Source of the DNA: Sporocytophaga myxococcoides DSM 11118
GTDB taxonomy: Bacteria > Bacteroidota > Bacteroidia > Cytophagales > Cytophagaceae
Assembly (NCBI RefSeq): GCF_000426725.1
Contig: NZ_AUFX01000003.1
Coordinates: 248,001-312,000 of the forward strand
Reading direction: 5' to 3'
Length of the DNA: 64,000 nucleotides
Shown: one piece after another, positions 45,013 to 52,821 of the stretch
Layout of the letters: every line of letters starts with the position of its first letter
How positions within the stretch are numbered: the stretch's first letter is position 1
Made by a program: the position numbers and the translations under genes
Notes under the pieces: generated by a model
What the model was told of the DNA's origin: nothing
Seen by the model: the letters and a program-made list of their open reading frames with translations, nothing else
Databases searched by the model: none

Positions 45013-45538
45013 TCCAGGATGAATCTTAAAGATGTTTATTTCTGGACAAATACAATAAAGGATTGGAAACATCTTTTAAAAGAGGACAAATTTAAACTAA
45101 CAATTCTGGAAGAGTTAAAGTGGCTAGTAGATAATAAGAAGATTGCAGTTTATGCATATCATAATGCCCAATCATATGCATTTGGTTTGGGAACTACTTG
45201 AATTAAACGGAAAAGAAAACCCACATGCATCATTCAATAAATGGACAAGCAGTCAATTTTTAAAGAATCTTAGAAAAGATCATCCAAAGGTCTTGCCGTT
45301 TTTTATCGAACAAACTTCTGAACGATCTCACAGATTTTGGAAGCGTGATCCTCTTGCTGTATTAATGAATTCAAGAAAGAAAGTTGAACAAAAAATTGAT
45401 TACATCCATTTGAATCCATTAAATGATAGATGGAATCTTGTTAAACGTCCAGAAGAATATAAATGGTCGTCAGCTATTTTTTACGAAAACGGATATGATG
45501 AATTTGGAATATTAACTCATTATATGGAAAGGTTCTAG
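44980..45538 (+). pseudogene. Frameshifted REP-associated tyrosine transposase (RAYT, IS200/Y1 family)
   Basis: Two overlapping frames together make one Y1-transposase-like protein of ~185 residues: frame 1 (44980-45201) gives the N-terminal part (DVYFWTNTIKDWKHL) to KKIAVYA; frame 2 (from ~45150 to 45538) gives the HUH-type motif MPNHMHLVW, the helix with the expected catalytic Tyr (KIDYIHLNP) and the end WNLVKRPEEYKWSSA. The frame is lost around GCATATCATAATG (45153-45165), just before the HUH motif. Sequence error or programmed shifting are alternatives. RAYT proteins mobilise REP hairpins; the gene is flanked by REP copies on both sides (44814, 44917, 45551), as expected for the family. 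Confidence 0.75.
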
Positions 45539-45550
45539 CGGAGGAAAATT

Positions 45551-45574
45551 GTGGCCTGTCAGGGGACAGGCCAC
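45551..45574. repeat. REP hairpin downstream of the RAYT
   Basis: GTGGCCTGTC at 45551-45560 and GACAGGCCAC at 45565-45574, a perfect 10-bp stem with a 4-base loop, 13 bases after the RAYT stop. Same sequence as the copy at 46483-46506 and, in its stem, the one at 30792-30815. Confidence 0.8.
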
Positions 45575-45683
45575 GGAGCAAAATCCTTCTGCACTTTGGT
45601 CCCTTTTACTTGGAAGGTGATAATTGATTTTCTTTTATCACAGATTACAGAGAATATTTTGGTTAAGCTGTGATTGAAAGATT

Positions 45684-45707
45684 CCGTCCGGTGCTGACAC
45701 CGGACGG
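45684..45707. repeat. Hairpin with REP geometry but different stem
   Basis: CCGTCCGGTG at 45684-45693 and CACCGGACGG at 45698-45707, a perfect 10-bp stem with loop CTGA. It has the same size as the REP hairpin 110 bases away but unrelated arms. It lies 52 bases upstream of the following gene and could also be regulatory. Confidence 0.55.
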
Positions 45708-45758
45708 GGAGCAGCTCGCGAAATTTTGAAATGCTGATCAATATTTTTAAATTAGTTT

Positions 45759-46238
45759 ATGATCTCTCATAAAAAACTTATTATTACCGCCTTTTTATTC
45801 TTTATTAATTTGAATGCTCAAGCCCAAGAGATTTGGACGGCTGGCCCTATGCTGCATGTAAACTTTGGGCGAGGAAAGCCAACCGTGTCTTTCGCCATAG
45901 AGGTAGCATACTGGAATGTCTCCAAATTCCCTCACAGTGTCGATTTTGGAATTGAATTCGATCGCAGAAAAACAACAAGATTTTACTCAGAGCTGCAAAC
46001 TGGCATTGGTGTCACGGGTGTGTCTGCAGGCCCGGTATTGCAAGTTGGTGGAGGAGATGGCGCGAAACTGGGGCTTCAGGGTACAGGTTGGATTAATTAC
46101 TACATAGGTTTGGATTACAGGATGCGCTTTTTCCGTGGCCAAAAACATCATAGTGCTGGCTTCTATGTAAAACTTCCAGTAGCAACGACTGGCCTTGACA
46201 ATGGTCATAGTGGTGACTCTTTTGATGATTGGGATTAG
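45759..46238 (+). CDS. Exported beta-strand protein, function unknown
   Basis: 159 residues. Signal peptide MISHKKLIITAFLFFINLNAQAQ, cleaved near residue 23. The mature part alternates polar and aromatic residues in strands (VSFAIEVAYW, SVDFGIEFDRR, FYSELQTGIGV, WINYYIGLDYRMRFF, HSAGFYVKLPV), suggesting a small outer-membrane or periplasmic beta-barrel. It ends with an acidic tail (SGDSFDDWD). The family is not recognised. It lies between REP/hairpin clusters with no operon partner. Confidence 0.6.
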   Translation: MISHKKLIITAFLFFINLNAQAQEIWTAGPMLHVNFGRGKPTVSFAIEVAYWNVSKFPHSVDFGIEFDRRKTTRFYSELQTGIGVTGVSAGPVLQVGGGDGAKLGLQGTGWINYYIGLDYRMRFFRGQKHHSAGFYVKLPVATTGLDNGHSGDSFDDWD

Positions 46239-46298
46239 CTTGGGTGATGCGAGATACAAAGTAGATATTGTAAAGGGGGAAAAATGATAATCTTGAAG

Positions 46299-46395
46299 GG
46301 GCGTGAACGCCCTCTCTGGCTGAAGTCTTCTGACTTCTGCCCACAAATGAGAGCAAGTTTATTAACTTGCGGATTGTAACACAGACATTCTGAAT
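46299..46395. repeat. Array of three or four small palindromes
   Basis: In under 100 bases: GGGCG-TGAA-CGCCC (~46299-46312), GAAGTC-TTCT-GACTTC (~46322-46337), GCAAGTT-TATT-AACTTGC (46353-46370) and ATTC-TGAATAAA-GAAT (~46387). A diverged match to the third unit (GCAAATTTATTAAATTGC) is seen at 35003-35020. Such palindrome strings are a known class of interspersed repeat in Bacteroidota. There is no coding potential. Confidence 0.5.
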
Positions 46396-46482
46396 AAAGA
46401 ATGCAACACTATTTTAAGTCCTCGGTCCGGTTCAGGCCTGGGCCATCCCCGAGACCATCTGTAGGACAATGTTATAGACAGA

Positions 46483-46506
46483 GTGGCCTGTCATGGGACA
46501 GGCCAC
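46483..46506. repeat. REP hairpin
   Basis: GTGGCCTGTC at 46483-46492 and GACAGGCCAC at 46497-46506, loop ATGG. Same family as the copy at 45551. It abuts the coil-type gene remnant that follows. Confidence 0.8.
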
Positions 46507-46510
46507 GTAT

Positions 46511-46594
46511 GAGAAAAAACAGCAAAAGGAAATTTGACAATTGAAAGCTCAACTCCAAGAATTAATTGATCTGCAAAAAGCTTCCTTAAAATAA
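46511..46594 (+). pseudogene. C-terminal coiled-coil gene remnant
   Basis: 28 codons ending in TAA: EKKQQKEI, one in-frame stop, then QLKAQLQELIDLQKASLK. The heptad-like, Gln/Lys/Leu-rich pattern looks like the coiled C-terminus of a longer protein (tail-fibre or chaperone-type ends in this phylum have this look). No start is present and the REP hairpin directly precedes it. A T-tailed hairpin follows at 46622, which would have been its terminator. Confidence 0.35.
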
Positions 46595-46621
46595 ACTTTA
46601 AAAAGTAATAATGATAAAAAT

Positions 46622-46655
46622 AAAAACCTGAATATTCGACTATACTCAGGTTTTT
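46622..46655 (+). terminator. Rho-independent terminator, orphan
   Basis: AAAAACCTGA / TCAGGTTTTT, a 10-bp stem with a 14-base loop and a T-run. It lies 27 bases after the coiled-coil remnant and 60 bases before the RCC1-like gene, so no intact upstream gene uses it. Confidence 0.7.
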
Positions 46656-46715
46656 CCAGTATATTAAAACCACAAAAAAATTTTATCATTTTTATTATAA
46701 CTTTTTAAAAGAATA

Positions 46716-48122
46716 ATGAACATTTATCACTACGTTTTAAAAGCATCATTACTGTTTTTGATGTCAATTCAGGTTTTCGGGCAAGATTGTAACCTGCCTT
46801 TAAAGGTTGGGGGCTTTGGCGATCGCCCTCATTTATATACAGGAATTCCTGATGGCTCTAATTTAAAAGCAATTTCAGCCGGAGGCGCTCATGTTGTGGC
46901 AGTAAAAGAAGATGGGACAGTAGTGGCATGGGGAAGTAATGAGTATGGAGAAATTGACATTCCAACCGGTCTTTCCGGAGTAAAAGCTGTAGTGGCAGGT
47001 GAAAAACATAGTGTAGCTTTAAAAGAAGATGGAACAGTTGTAGCCTGGGGAGACAATCGTGCTGGCCAAACCACAATTCCAAATGGATTACAAGGAGTAA
47101 AAGCCATTTGTTCCAGAGGTTCTGCTAACCTGGCTTTAAAAGAAGATGGAACAGTTGTTGGATGGGGCTATTCCCAAAAAGGATTATACTTTGGCCAATT
47201 AGATCTTCCTAATAATTTATCAGGAGTAAAAGCAATATCATTAGGCGCTGTAAATGGAGTTGCACTTAAAGATGACGGCACTGTTGTAGTATGGGGAGAC
47301 AATGGTAACGGCCAGCTCATTATTCCAGCCGAAGTTAAAAATATTAAGGCTATTGCAGGTGGAGATTACCATATTCTGGCAGTAACTCAAGAGGGCAATG
47401 TAATTTGCTGGGGAAATGCGAATAGTTATCTAAGAGACGCAACCAATGTAAAGGAAATTGTAACTAGTCCACAGATTATGGTAGCTTTGACCGAAGATGG
47501 AAAGTTGATTGCAGATGGATTACCCAGAATATCACAAGTTCCTGTCGGACTTTCCGGAGTTAAGGCAGTAGCATGCAATTATGACTATACAGTATACCTG
47601 GCACCGGTCTGCAACGCATCTGTTGAATCAGCGGATCTTCCCAATGCTTCTATGGAAAAGCCCTACTCCTTTAAATTTAATGCAACCGATATCTGTAACA
47701 ATGTTAACTGGACTATTGCTTCAGGAAGTTTACCTTTAGGTCTTGAGCTGTCTGCGAGTGGTACCCTTTCAGGTACACCTGAAGAATCTATTGAAGCTCA
47801 ATTTACTTTAAGGGTAAAAGATGAAACCTGTGAAGCTCAAAAAGACTTTCTTTTGAAGGTAAATGGCATAGATAATATTGTAAATCCGGATTTTCCTGGT
47901 TTACAAATTTATCCTAACCCTGCAGCGAACTTCATTGATATAAAGCTTACACAAGCTTCTGACAATGTATCTCTGACCTTCTTTGATTCGAAAGGTAACC
48001 AGGTTTTAAAAACAGATAACGTATCTCAAAGAATTGATATTTCTTCACTCAGTAGTGGGCTCTACTATATACAACTTACCTCTTCTCAAAAAACAGCACA
48101 TCTGAAGCTGTTAAAAAACTAA
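46716..48122 (+). CDS. T9SS-exported RCC1-like propeller protein with Ig-like domain
   Basis: 468 residues. Signal peptide (1-23, QVFGQ). About six RCC1-type repeats of ~40 residues (~45-300) with the pattern GVKAVVAGEKHSVALKEDGT, then VVAWGDNRxGQ. A putative Ig domain (~310-388; GSLPLGLELSASGTLSGTP is typical of He_PIG). A type A T9SS domain (~397-468, YPNPAANFI). Probably a surface-displayed propeller; no catalysis is expected. It stands alone. Confidence 0.83.
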   Translation: MNIYHYVLKASLLFLMSIQVFGQDCNLPLKVGGFGDRPHLYTGIPDGSNLKAISAGGAHVVAVKEDGTVVAWGSNEYGEIDIPTGLSGVKAVVAGEKHSVALKEDGTVVAWGDNRAGQTTIPNGLQGVKAICSRGSANLALKEDGTVVGWGYSQKGLYFGQLDLPNNLSGVKAISLGAVNGVALKDDGTVVVWGDNGNGQLIIPAEVKNIKAIAGGDYHILAVTQEGNVICWGNANSYLRDATNVKEIVTSPQIMVALTEDGKLIADGLPRISQVPVGLSGVKAVACNYDYTVYLAPVCNASVESADLPNASMEKPYSFKFNATDICNNVNWTIASGSLPLGLELSASGTLSGTPEESIEAQFTLRVKDETCEAQKDFLLKVNGIDNIVNPDFPGLQIYPNPAANFIDIKLTQASDNVSLTFFDSKGNQVLKTDNVSQRIDISSLSSGLYYIQLTSSQKTAHLKLLKN

Positions 48123-48185
48123 TATAAAAACCGGTTATCCAAGTTCATTCAAACATCACACACTGAAATAAGCGGTCCCTGTAGC

Positions 48186-48222
48186 TTTCTTTGATGTCAG
48201 GCCTTACCTGACATCAAAGAAA
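48186..48222. terminator. Strong hairpin after the RCC1-like gene
   Basis: Perfect 16-bp stem with a 5-base loop (TTTCTTTGATGTCAGG / CCTGACATCAAAGAAA), 63 bases after the stop. The + strand side is followed by A rather than T residues, so the T-tail would act on the opposite strand. Confidence 0.65.
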
Positions 48223-48339
48223 AGCAACATCACATTATCAACAAGTGGAGGAGCTTATGGTGGTGGTTTGTATAATAGAAATTCAACAACACTCAATATC
48301 GCCTTTCAAGCCTCCCCATCTTTTCATACAGCAACCTAG
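48223..48339 (+). pseudogene. Remnant of a right-handed beta-helix type surface protein
   Basis: A 38-codon frame reads SNITLSTSGGAYGGGLYNRN, then STTLNI and a degraded tail before TAG. The motif GGAYGGGLYN followed by N/S/T-rich strands is characteristic of Pmp/parallel beta-helix repeats in large surface proteins. There is no start or signal peptide and it begins at the arm of a hairpin, so it is a leftover fragment. Confidence 0.45.
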
Positions 48340-48509
48340 ATCAATCCCATAGTCCTTGTTTTGATTTACCTCACATTTGGTGAATTAAAATAAGATTAAC
48401 GAGGATTCACGAGAACAGCGATTGCATCGCTATTTATATCCTCACCTCCCCGGGCTGTGTCTGCATCATGGCCGTCATCTTAACTGTTTATAATTTTAAC
48501 AATCGCTTT

Positions 48510-48650
48510 ATTCATTTATTTACAATCCTGAAGGGATTGAATATTTATAGAAAAGTGGATGTAGCATTGATGCGACCTAACGGGGTCGTATGCTATTTTC
48601 CAGGTATTATCTATAAACATATGACCTCTTCGAGGTCTGACCTTTCCTCA
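48510..48650. repeat. Dispersed palindromic repeat cluster
   Basis: Contains CCTGAAGGGATTGAAT (48528 onward, related to the cluster at 3102), CGACC..GGTCG (48573-48588) and GACCTC-TTC-GAGGTC (48623-48637), set in a conserved-looking frame of AT-rich sequence. These are typical of repeat families found many times per genome in Bacteroidota. The copy number cannot be judged from one window. Confidence 0.55.
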
Positions 48651-49049
48651 AAAAAATCTTTACTCCCCGGACGGAATCTTTCCAAAAGTGCTGCATTAAA
48701 TAATACCAAAGACAATCCATATTAACACAACCCGTCTATTATATTAAAAATTATAACTTTTCTAAGACACAACAATTCTCCTGCTTGTATAAAACCCCAA
48801 AGCCAAAACTCTACTATACCACTATTAATCTAAATAATAGACCAAGATGGTAGACTTATCAGTACTGGTAAGATATCCAGATATTTTTTGCATATTTCTG
48901 ATAAAGCAATACTTTTGAAATATCATCCGGCCAAATGATATAATTGATTTAACCCAACAAGACTTAAATGATCTAAACAATCATTATTCAGTTTTTAATG
49001 ACTTGTTGTGGCTTCTTATCGTTTTTATTAGATTTAAAAATATACTTTC

Positions 49050-49970
49050 ATGTCTGAGGAAAAAATTCCACAAACCGCATTAGGTGACGTGGCAGCAAGG
49101 CAGTTGGCCATTGCTACACGTACAGTGCCACAATTAGCTACCATTACCCCACGCTGGTTAACTCATTTGCTAAACTGGATACCGGTAGAATCGGGTATTT
49201 ACAGAGTCAACAAAGTAAGAGATGCTAACAGCGTACAAGTAGATTGCTCTGCAAGAGACGAACGTGAACTTCCTTCAACTTTTGTTGATTACATTGAAGA
49301 TCCAAGAGAATATCTTTTGAGTGCTGTAAATACTGTACTTGACGTACACACCCGTGTTTCTGACCTTTACAGCAGACCATACAACCAGATCAGCGAACAG
49401 CTAAGACTTGCCATTGAAACCATCAAGGAAAGACAAGAAAGCGAACTGATCAATAACAAAGAGTATGGCTTACTCAGCAGCATCGCTCCATGTCAGAGGA
49501 TATTACCAAGAAAAGGACCTCCAACTCCAGATGATCTGGATGAACTTATTACGAAAGTATGGAAAGAGCCAGGGTTCTTCTTACTTCACCCATTAGCCAT
49601 TGCAGCCTTTGGTCGTGAGTGTACAAGAAGAGGCGTTCCCCCGCCAACTGTTTCCCTTTTCGGCTCTCAGTTTATAACCTGGAGAGGTATTCCACTTATT
49701 CCTTCAAACAAGGTTCCGATTGAAAATGGGAAAACCAAAATACTTCTGATCAGAACCGGAGAAAGTCGTCAGGGTGTTGTAGGTCTTTATCAGCCTAACC
49801 TTCCAGGGGAACAAACCCCAGGTCTTTCAGTAAGATTTATGGGAATAAATGATAAAGCAATTGCATCTTATCTGGTTTCTCTTTATTGCTCATTAGCTGT
49901 ATTGGTAGATGATGCTATTGCAGTACTTGATGATGTAGAAATCGGAAACTATTATGAGTACAACTACTAA
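49050..49970 (+). CDS. Family 2A encapsulin nanocompartment shell protein (SrpI-like)
   Basis: A 306-residue HK97-fold shell protein that self-assembles into an icosahedral compartment. Family 2A start: ALGDVAARQLAIATRTVPQL and PRWLTHLLNWIPVESGIYRV; the core NNKEYGLLSS and CQRILPRKGPPTPDDLDELI; and the closing FLLHPLAIAAFGRECTRRGV and VGLYQPNLPGEQTPGLSVRF. The length matches SrpI of cyanobacteria. In family 2A systems the shell encloses a cysteine desulfurase; here that gene follows, overlapping by 17 bases (ATG at 49954 inside the last codons of the shell), so translation is coupled. It should be cytoplasmic. Related systems respond to sulfur supply; no operator is visible here. Confidence 0.94.
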   Translation: MSEEKIPQTALGDVAARQLAIATRTVPQLATITPRWLTHLLNWIPVESGIYRVNKVRDANSVQVDCSARDERELPSTFVDYIEDPREYLLSAVNTVLDVHTRVSDLYSRPYNQISEQLRLAIETIKERQESELINNKEYGLLSSIAPCQRILPRKGPPTPDDLDELITKVWKEPGFFLLHPLAIAAFGRECTRRGVPPPTVSLFGSQFITWRGIPLIPSNKVPIENGKTKILLIRTGESRQGVVGLYQPNLPGEQTPGLSVRFMGINDKAIASYLVSLYCSLAVLVDDAIAVLDDVEIGNYYEYNY

Positions 49971-51894
49971 TCCAAATCTATTTCCTGACGAACGCAGTTT
50001 GGAGAAATTAGCCAATGAATTCTTTGCCGCTCTGCCGGGTGGAATTCCTAATGATTTTCTCCAATCGCTGCAAGCAAAGGATCCTTTGGTTCCTAAGGAA
50101 ACTCATTTTGACCTGACTAATCCTCAGACGAGTCTTCCGGATCCTCATTTTCCTGAAAAAACAGGGATACCAAAGTCTGTAGCGGGAAGCGGAATATCTC
50201 CGACAGCAGTTGATAAAACTGCTCCGATAGATCTTCAGCAGTCATTCAATAATTCTCCTGATCCATACTTGTCGGGCAATGGATTAAGCCCTAAGTCTGT
50301 CGCAGGAAGTGGAATATCTCCTTCCCTGTCAAAACAAAATCCGGAGGCCCTGATAAGCAATCACGCTCAAACTAATAATAGTCCATTTAATTCTTCTTAT
50401 CCTTTTCAAAGCGGAAAACTTCAGGATCCAAAGAGCGCTTTAAATTTTCTACCTTTTGAACAGGAACAACCATTTGAAACGGAGTTAAAAGAAGCGTTAA
50501 AAGGTATAAACCTATCGCTTCCTAAGCAACAATTGCCAAGCGACTTTTCTTCGATCAGCAATAGTTCTTATTACTTTATTTCAGTCAATGAGCCTTTACC
50601 TTTTTCTAAAGGTTCAGAGAATGTCATATCTCCGAACAAAGGTATAACAAACCTGACTAGTCCTCCTTTTGATGTAAACATTGTAAGACAGGACTTCCCT
50701 ATTTTAAAAGAAAGGGTCAACGGAAAGCCCTTGATATGGCTGGATAATGCTGCAACAACGCAAAAGCCACAATCGGTAATAGACAGAATTGCTCATTTCT
50801 ATCAGCACGAGAATTCCAACATTCACAGAGCTGCTCACGAACTTGCAGCACGTGCTACAGATGCCTATGAAGCAGCCCGTCAAAAGGTACAATTCTTTCT
50901 AAATGCCTCCTCTCCTGATGAAATCATCTTTGTGAGAGGAGCTACGGAAGCAATTAACCTTGTGGCAAAAAGTTGGGGTGAACAAAACTTAAATGCCGGT
51001 GATGAGATAGTTGTAAGTCATCTTGAACACCATGCCAACATAGTTCCGTGGCAGCAGCTTGCAGAGCGAAAAGGACTTAAGCTTAAAGTAATTCCAGTAG
51101 ACGAAGACGGACAGGTAATCTTAAGTGAATATGCCAAATTGCTTGGACCTAAAACAAAGCTAGTCTCCTTTACTCAGGTATCCAATGCACTTGGTACTGT
51201 CACTCCTGCCAAGCAAATTGTAGAAATGGCACATCTTGCAGGTGCTAAAGTACTGGTAGACGGAGCGCAGTCTGTTTCTCACATGAAAGTTGATGTGCAG
51301 TCACTTAACTGTGACTGGTTTGTCTTCTCCGGCCATAAAGTATTCGGTCCTACCGGTATAGGTGTTGTTTATGGCAAACAGGCCCTGCTCAATGAAACGC
51401 AACCATGGCAAGGTGGAGGAAATATGATCATGGATGTTACCTTTGAACATACTACCTATCACAATGCACCGGCAAGATTTGAAGCAGGTACTGGGAACAT
51501 AGCAGATGCAGTAGGTTTAGGGGCAGCTATTGACTACGTCACCAGGATTGGCATGGATCTAATATATCAGTATGAGCATTACCTTTTGGTCTATGCTACG
51601 AGATTACTTAAGGAAGTTCCAGGATTAAGACTTATAGGAACCGCACCAGACAAAGCCAGTGTGCTCTCTTTTGTTCTGGAAGGATACCGTACTGAAGAAG
51701 TCGGTAAAGCTTTAAATCAGGAAGGAATCGCTGTTAGATCAGGACACCACTGCGCACAACCTATACTCAGAAGATTTGGAGTAGAGGCTACAGTAAGACC
51801 TTCACTGGCATTTTATAACACTTGTGGAGAAATCGATACTCTGGTAGCAACGCTACATAAATTACGTAGTGCTAAGCCAATATCCCTGAGATAA
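49954..51894 (+). CDS. Encapsulin cargo: SufS-type cysteine desulfurase with long disordered N-terminus
   Basis: 646 residues. The C-terminal ~405 residues are a group II (SufS/CsdA-like) PLP cysteine desulfurase: DFPILKERVNGKPLIWLDNA start, LEHHANIVPWQ, PLP lysine Lys462 in SGHKVFGPTG, and catalytic Cys600 in SGHHCAQP. It removes sulfur from L-cysteine to give alanine and an enzyme-bound persulfide. Residues 1-240 are low-complexity, rich in Pro/Ser/Asn/Gln, and hold two copies of PKSVAGSGISP 40 residues apart (73-83 and 113-123). In family 2A systems such extensions direct the enzyme into the shell. Free desulfurases lack this part. A terminator follows 13 bases after the stop, so shell and cargo form a two-gene operon. 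Confidence 0.93.
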   Translation: MSTTTNPNLFPDERSLEKLANEFFAALPGGIPNDFLQSLQAKDPLVPKETHFDLTNPQTSLPDPHFPEKTGIPKSVAGSGISPTAVDKTAPIDLQQSFNNSPDPYLSGNGLSPKSVAGSGISPSLSKQNPEALISNHAQTNNSPFNSSYPFQSGKLQDPKSALNFLPFEQEQPFETELKEALKGINLSLPKQQLPSDFSSISNSSYYFISVNEPLPFSKGSENVISPNKGITNLTSPPFDVNIVRQDFPILKERVNGKPLIWLDNAATTQKPQSVIDRIAHFYQHENSNIHRAAHELAARATDAYEAARQKVQFFLNASSPDEIIFVRGATEAINLVAKSWGEQNLNAGDEIVVSHLEHHANIVPWQQLAERKGLKLKVIPVDEDGQVILSEYAKLLGPKTKLVSFTQVSNALGTVTPAKQIVEMAHLAGAKVLVDGAQSVSHMKVDVQSLNCDWFVFSGHKVFGPTGIGVVYGKQALLNETQPWQGGGNMIMDVTFEHTTYHNAPARFEAGTGNIADAVGLGAAIDYVTRIGMDLIYQYEHYLLVYATRLLKEVPGLRLIGTAPDKASVLSFVLEGYRTEEVGKALNQEGIAVRSGHHCAQPILRRFGVEATVRPSLAFYNTCGEIDTLVATLHKLRSAKPISLR

Positions 51895-51907
51895 AGACGA
51901 AATAATT

Positions 51908-51955
51908 AAAAAAAACTGTACACTTTTCTATGGAAAAGCTGTGCAGTTTTTTTTT
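51908..51955 (+). terminator. Terminator of the encapsulin-desulfurase operon
   Basis: Extended imperfect hairpin: AAAAAACTG and CACTTTTC pair with GAAAA, GTG and CAGTTTTTT around a TATG loop, ending in nine T residues. It is placed 13 bases after the desulfurase stop and 48 bases before the next start, which separates cysE as its own unit or a read-through partner. Confidence 0.8.
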
Positions 51956-52002
51956 CATACACCTTCAAGGTTATTCTTATTTTTTAACAGAAATTAGAAA
52001 GG

Positions 52003-52821
52003 ATGAAAAACACAAAAGTACATTCATTTCTTGAACTACTAAATAAAACCCATAAAGCAGAATGGGAAGCCTCCCCTTCTATACAGGGAGCTTCAGCATG
52101 GCTATCGGATTTAATAGAATTTCTATTCCCTAACAATAGACTCAACAGGTATTCCACCTATGAAGGTATTCTTAAAAAGAATCAGATAGACCTGGAGAAT
52201 ATACTGCTCAGCTACCTGGACCCTAAGGATTATGATATAGAACTAGCTGTTAATGCATTCTATGAAGATCTGGACACGATCTATAATAATCTCCGTTGTG
52301 ATGCACTTAAAATATTTGAAAGTGATCCAGCTGCTACCAGTGTAAACGAAGTTGTTGTGACTTATCCAGGATTTTATGCCATTGCTGTTTATAGAATCGC
52401 GAATAAGCTCTCTCTGTTGGGGATTCCGATTTTGCCCCGAGTACTTACAGAGCTTGCTCATGGAAAGACTGGTATAGATATCCATCCAAATGCAATCATT
52501 GGTGTTCCATTCTTTATTGATCATGGAACAGGTATCGTTATTGGTTCTACTGCTGTCATTGGGAATAATGTGAGTATTTATCAGGGTGTTACTCTGGGAG
52601 CGCTTCAGGTAAGCAAACAATTGTCAAATGTAAAACGACATCCAACTGTTGAGGACAATGTGATCATCTATGCCCGTACTACCATTCTCGGTGGCAATAC
52701 AATTATCGGTCGTGGCAGTATTATTGGCGGAAGCGTATTTTTAACGAGAAGTGTAAAAGCGTATTCCAATGTATTTAATACTCATCAGCTTCGGATCGAT
52801 TCAAAAGAACAGGTAGTTTAA
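52003..52821 (+). CDS. cysE: Serine O-acetyltransferase
   Basis: A 272-residue cytoplasmic enzyme that transfers acetyl from acetyl-CoA to L-serine, giving O-acetylserine, the committed step of cysteine synthesis. An N-terminal helical domain (~1-150; YPGFYAIAVYRIANKL) is followed by a left-handed beta-helix of hexapeptide repeats (~155-260; HGKTGIDIHPNAIIG, FFIDHGTGIVIGSTAVIG, NNVSIYQGVTLGAL). The HGTG and DIHP elements are the active-site His segments of CysE/EpsC. The length and helical domain match the EpsC-type. The start at 52003 has an AAAGG just upstream. Its position after the encapsulin desulfurase links cysteine supply to the sulfur compartment. Confidence 0.9.
   Translation: MKNTKVHSFLELLNKTHKAEWEASPSIQGASAWLSDLIEFLFPNNRLNRYSTYEGILKKNQIDLENILLSYLDPKDYDIELAVNAFYEDLDTIYNNLRCDALKIFESDPAATSVNEVVVTYPGFYAIAVYRIANKLSLLGIPILPRVLTELAHGKTGIDIHPNAIIGVPFFIDHGTGIVIGSTAVIGNNVSIYQGVTLGALQVSKQLSNVKRHPTVEDNVIIYARTTILGGNTIIGRGSIIGGSVFLTRSVKAYSNVFNTHQLRIDSKEQVV

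Larger units (their letters stand above)
48123..49049. other. Long gene-poor stretch with remnants and repeats before the encapsulin gene
   Basis: Contains the RCC1 gene's 3' hairpin, a beta-helix-like gene remnant (48223-48339), a 19-bp sequence GAGAACAGCGATTGCATCG at 48411-48429 that also occurs at 16980-16998, and a palindromic repeat cluster (48510-48650). The last ~300 bases are the AT-rich leader of the encapsulin gene. A frame at 48468-48725 runs through the repeat cluster and is considered spurious. Confidence 0.5.

Noticed and set aside
46299-46395. Palindrome string considered as a CRISPR-like or tRNA-like structure
   Set aside because: No equal-length repeats with spacers, no cloverleaf, and no cas genes in the window.
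48468-48725. 85-codon + frame upstream of the encapsulin gene
   Set aside because: It runs through a palindromic repeat cluster and its product has no coherent composition.
52243-52620. 125-codon minus-strand frame inside cysE
   Set aside because: Antisense to conserved hexapeptide repeats; not a gene.
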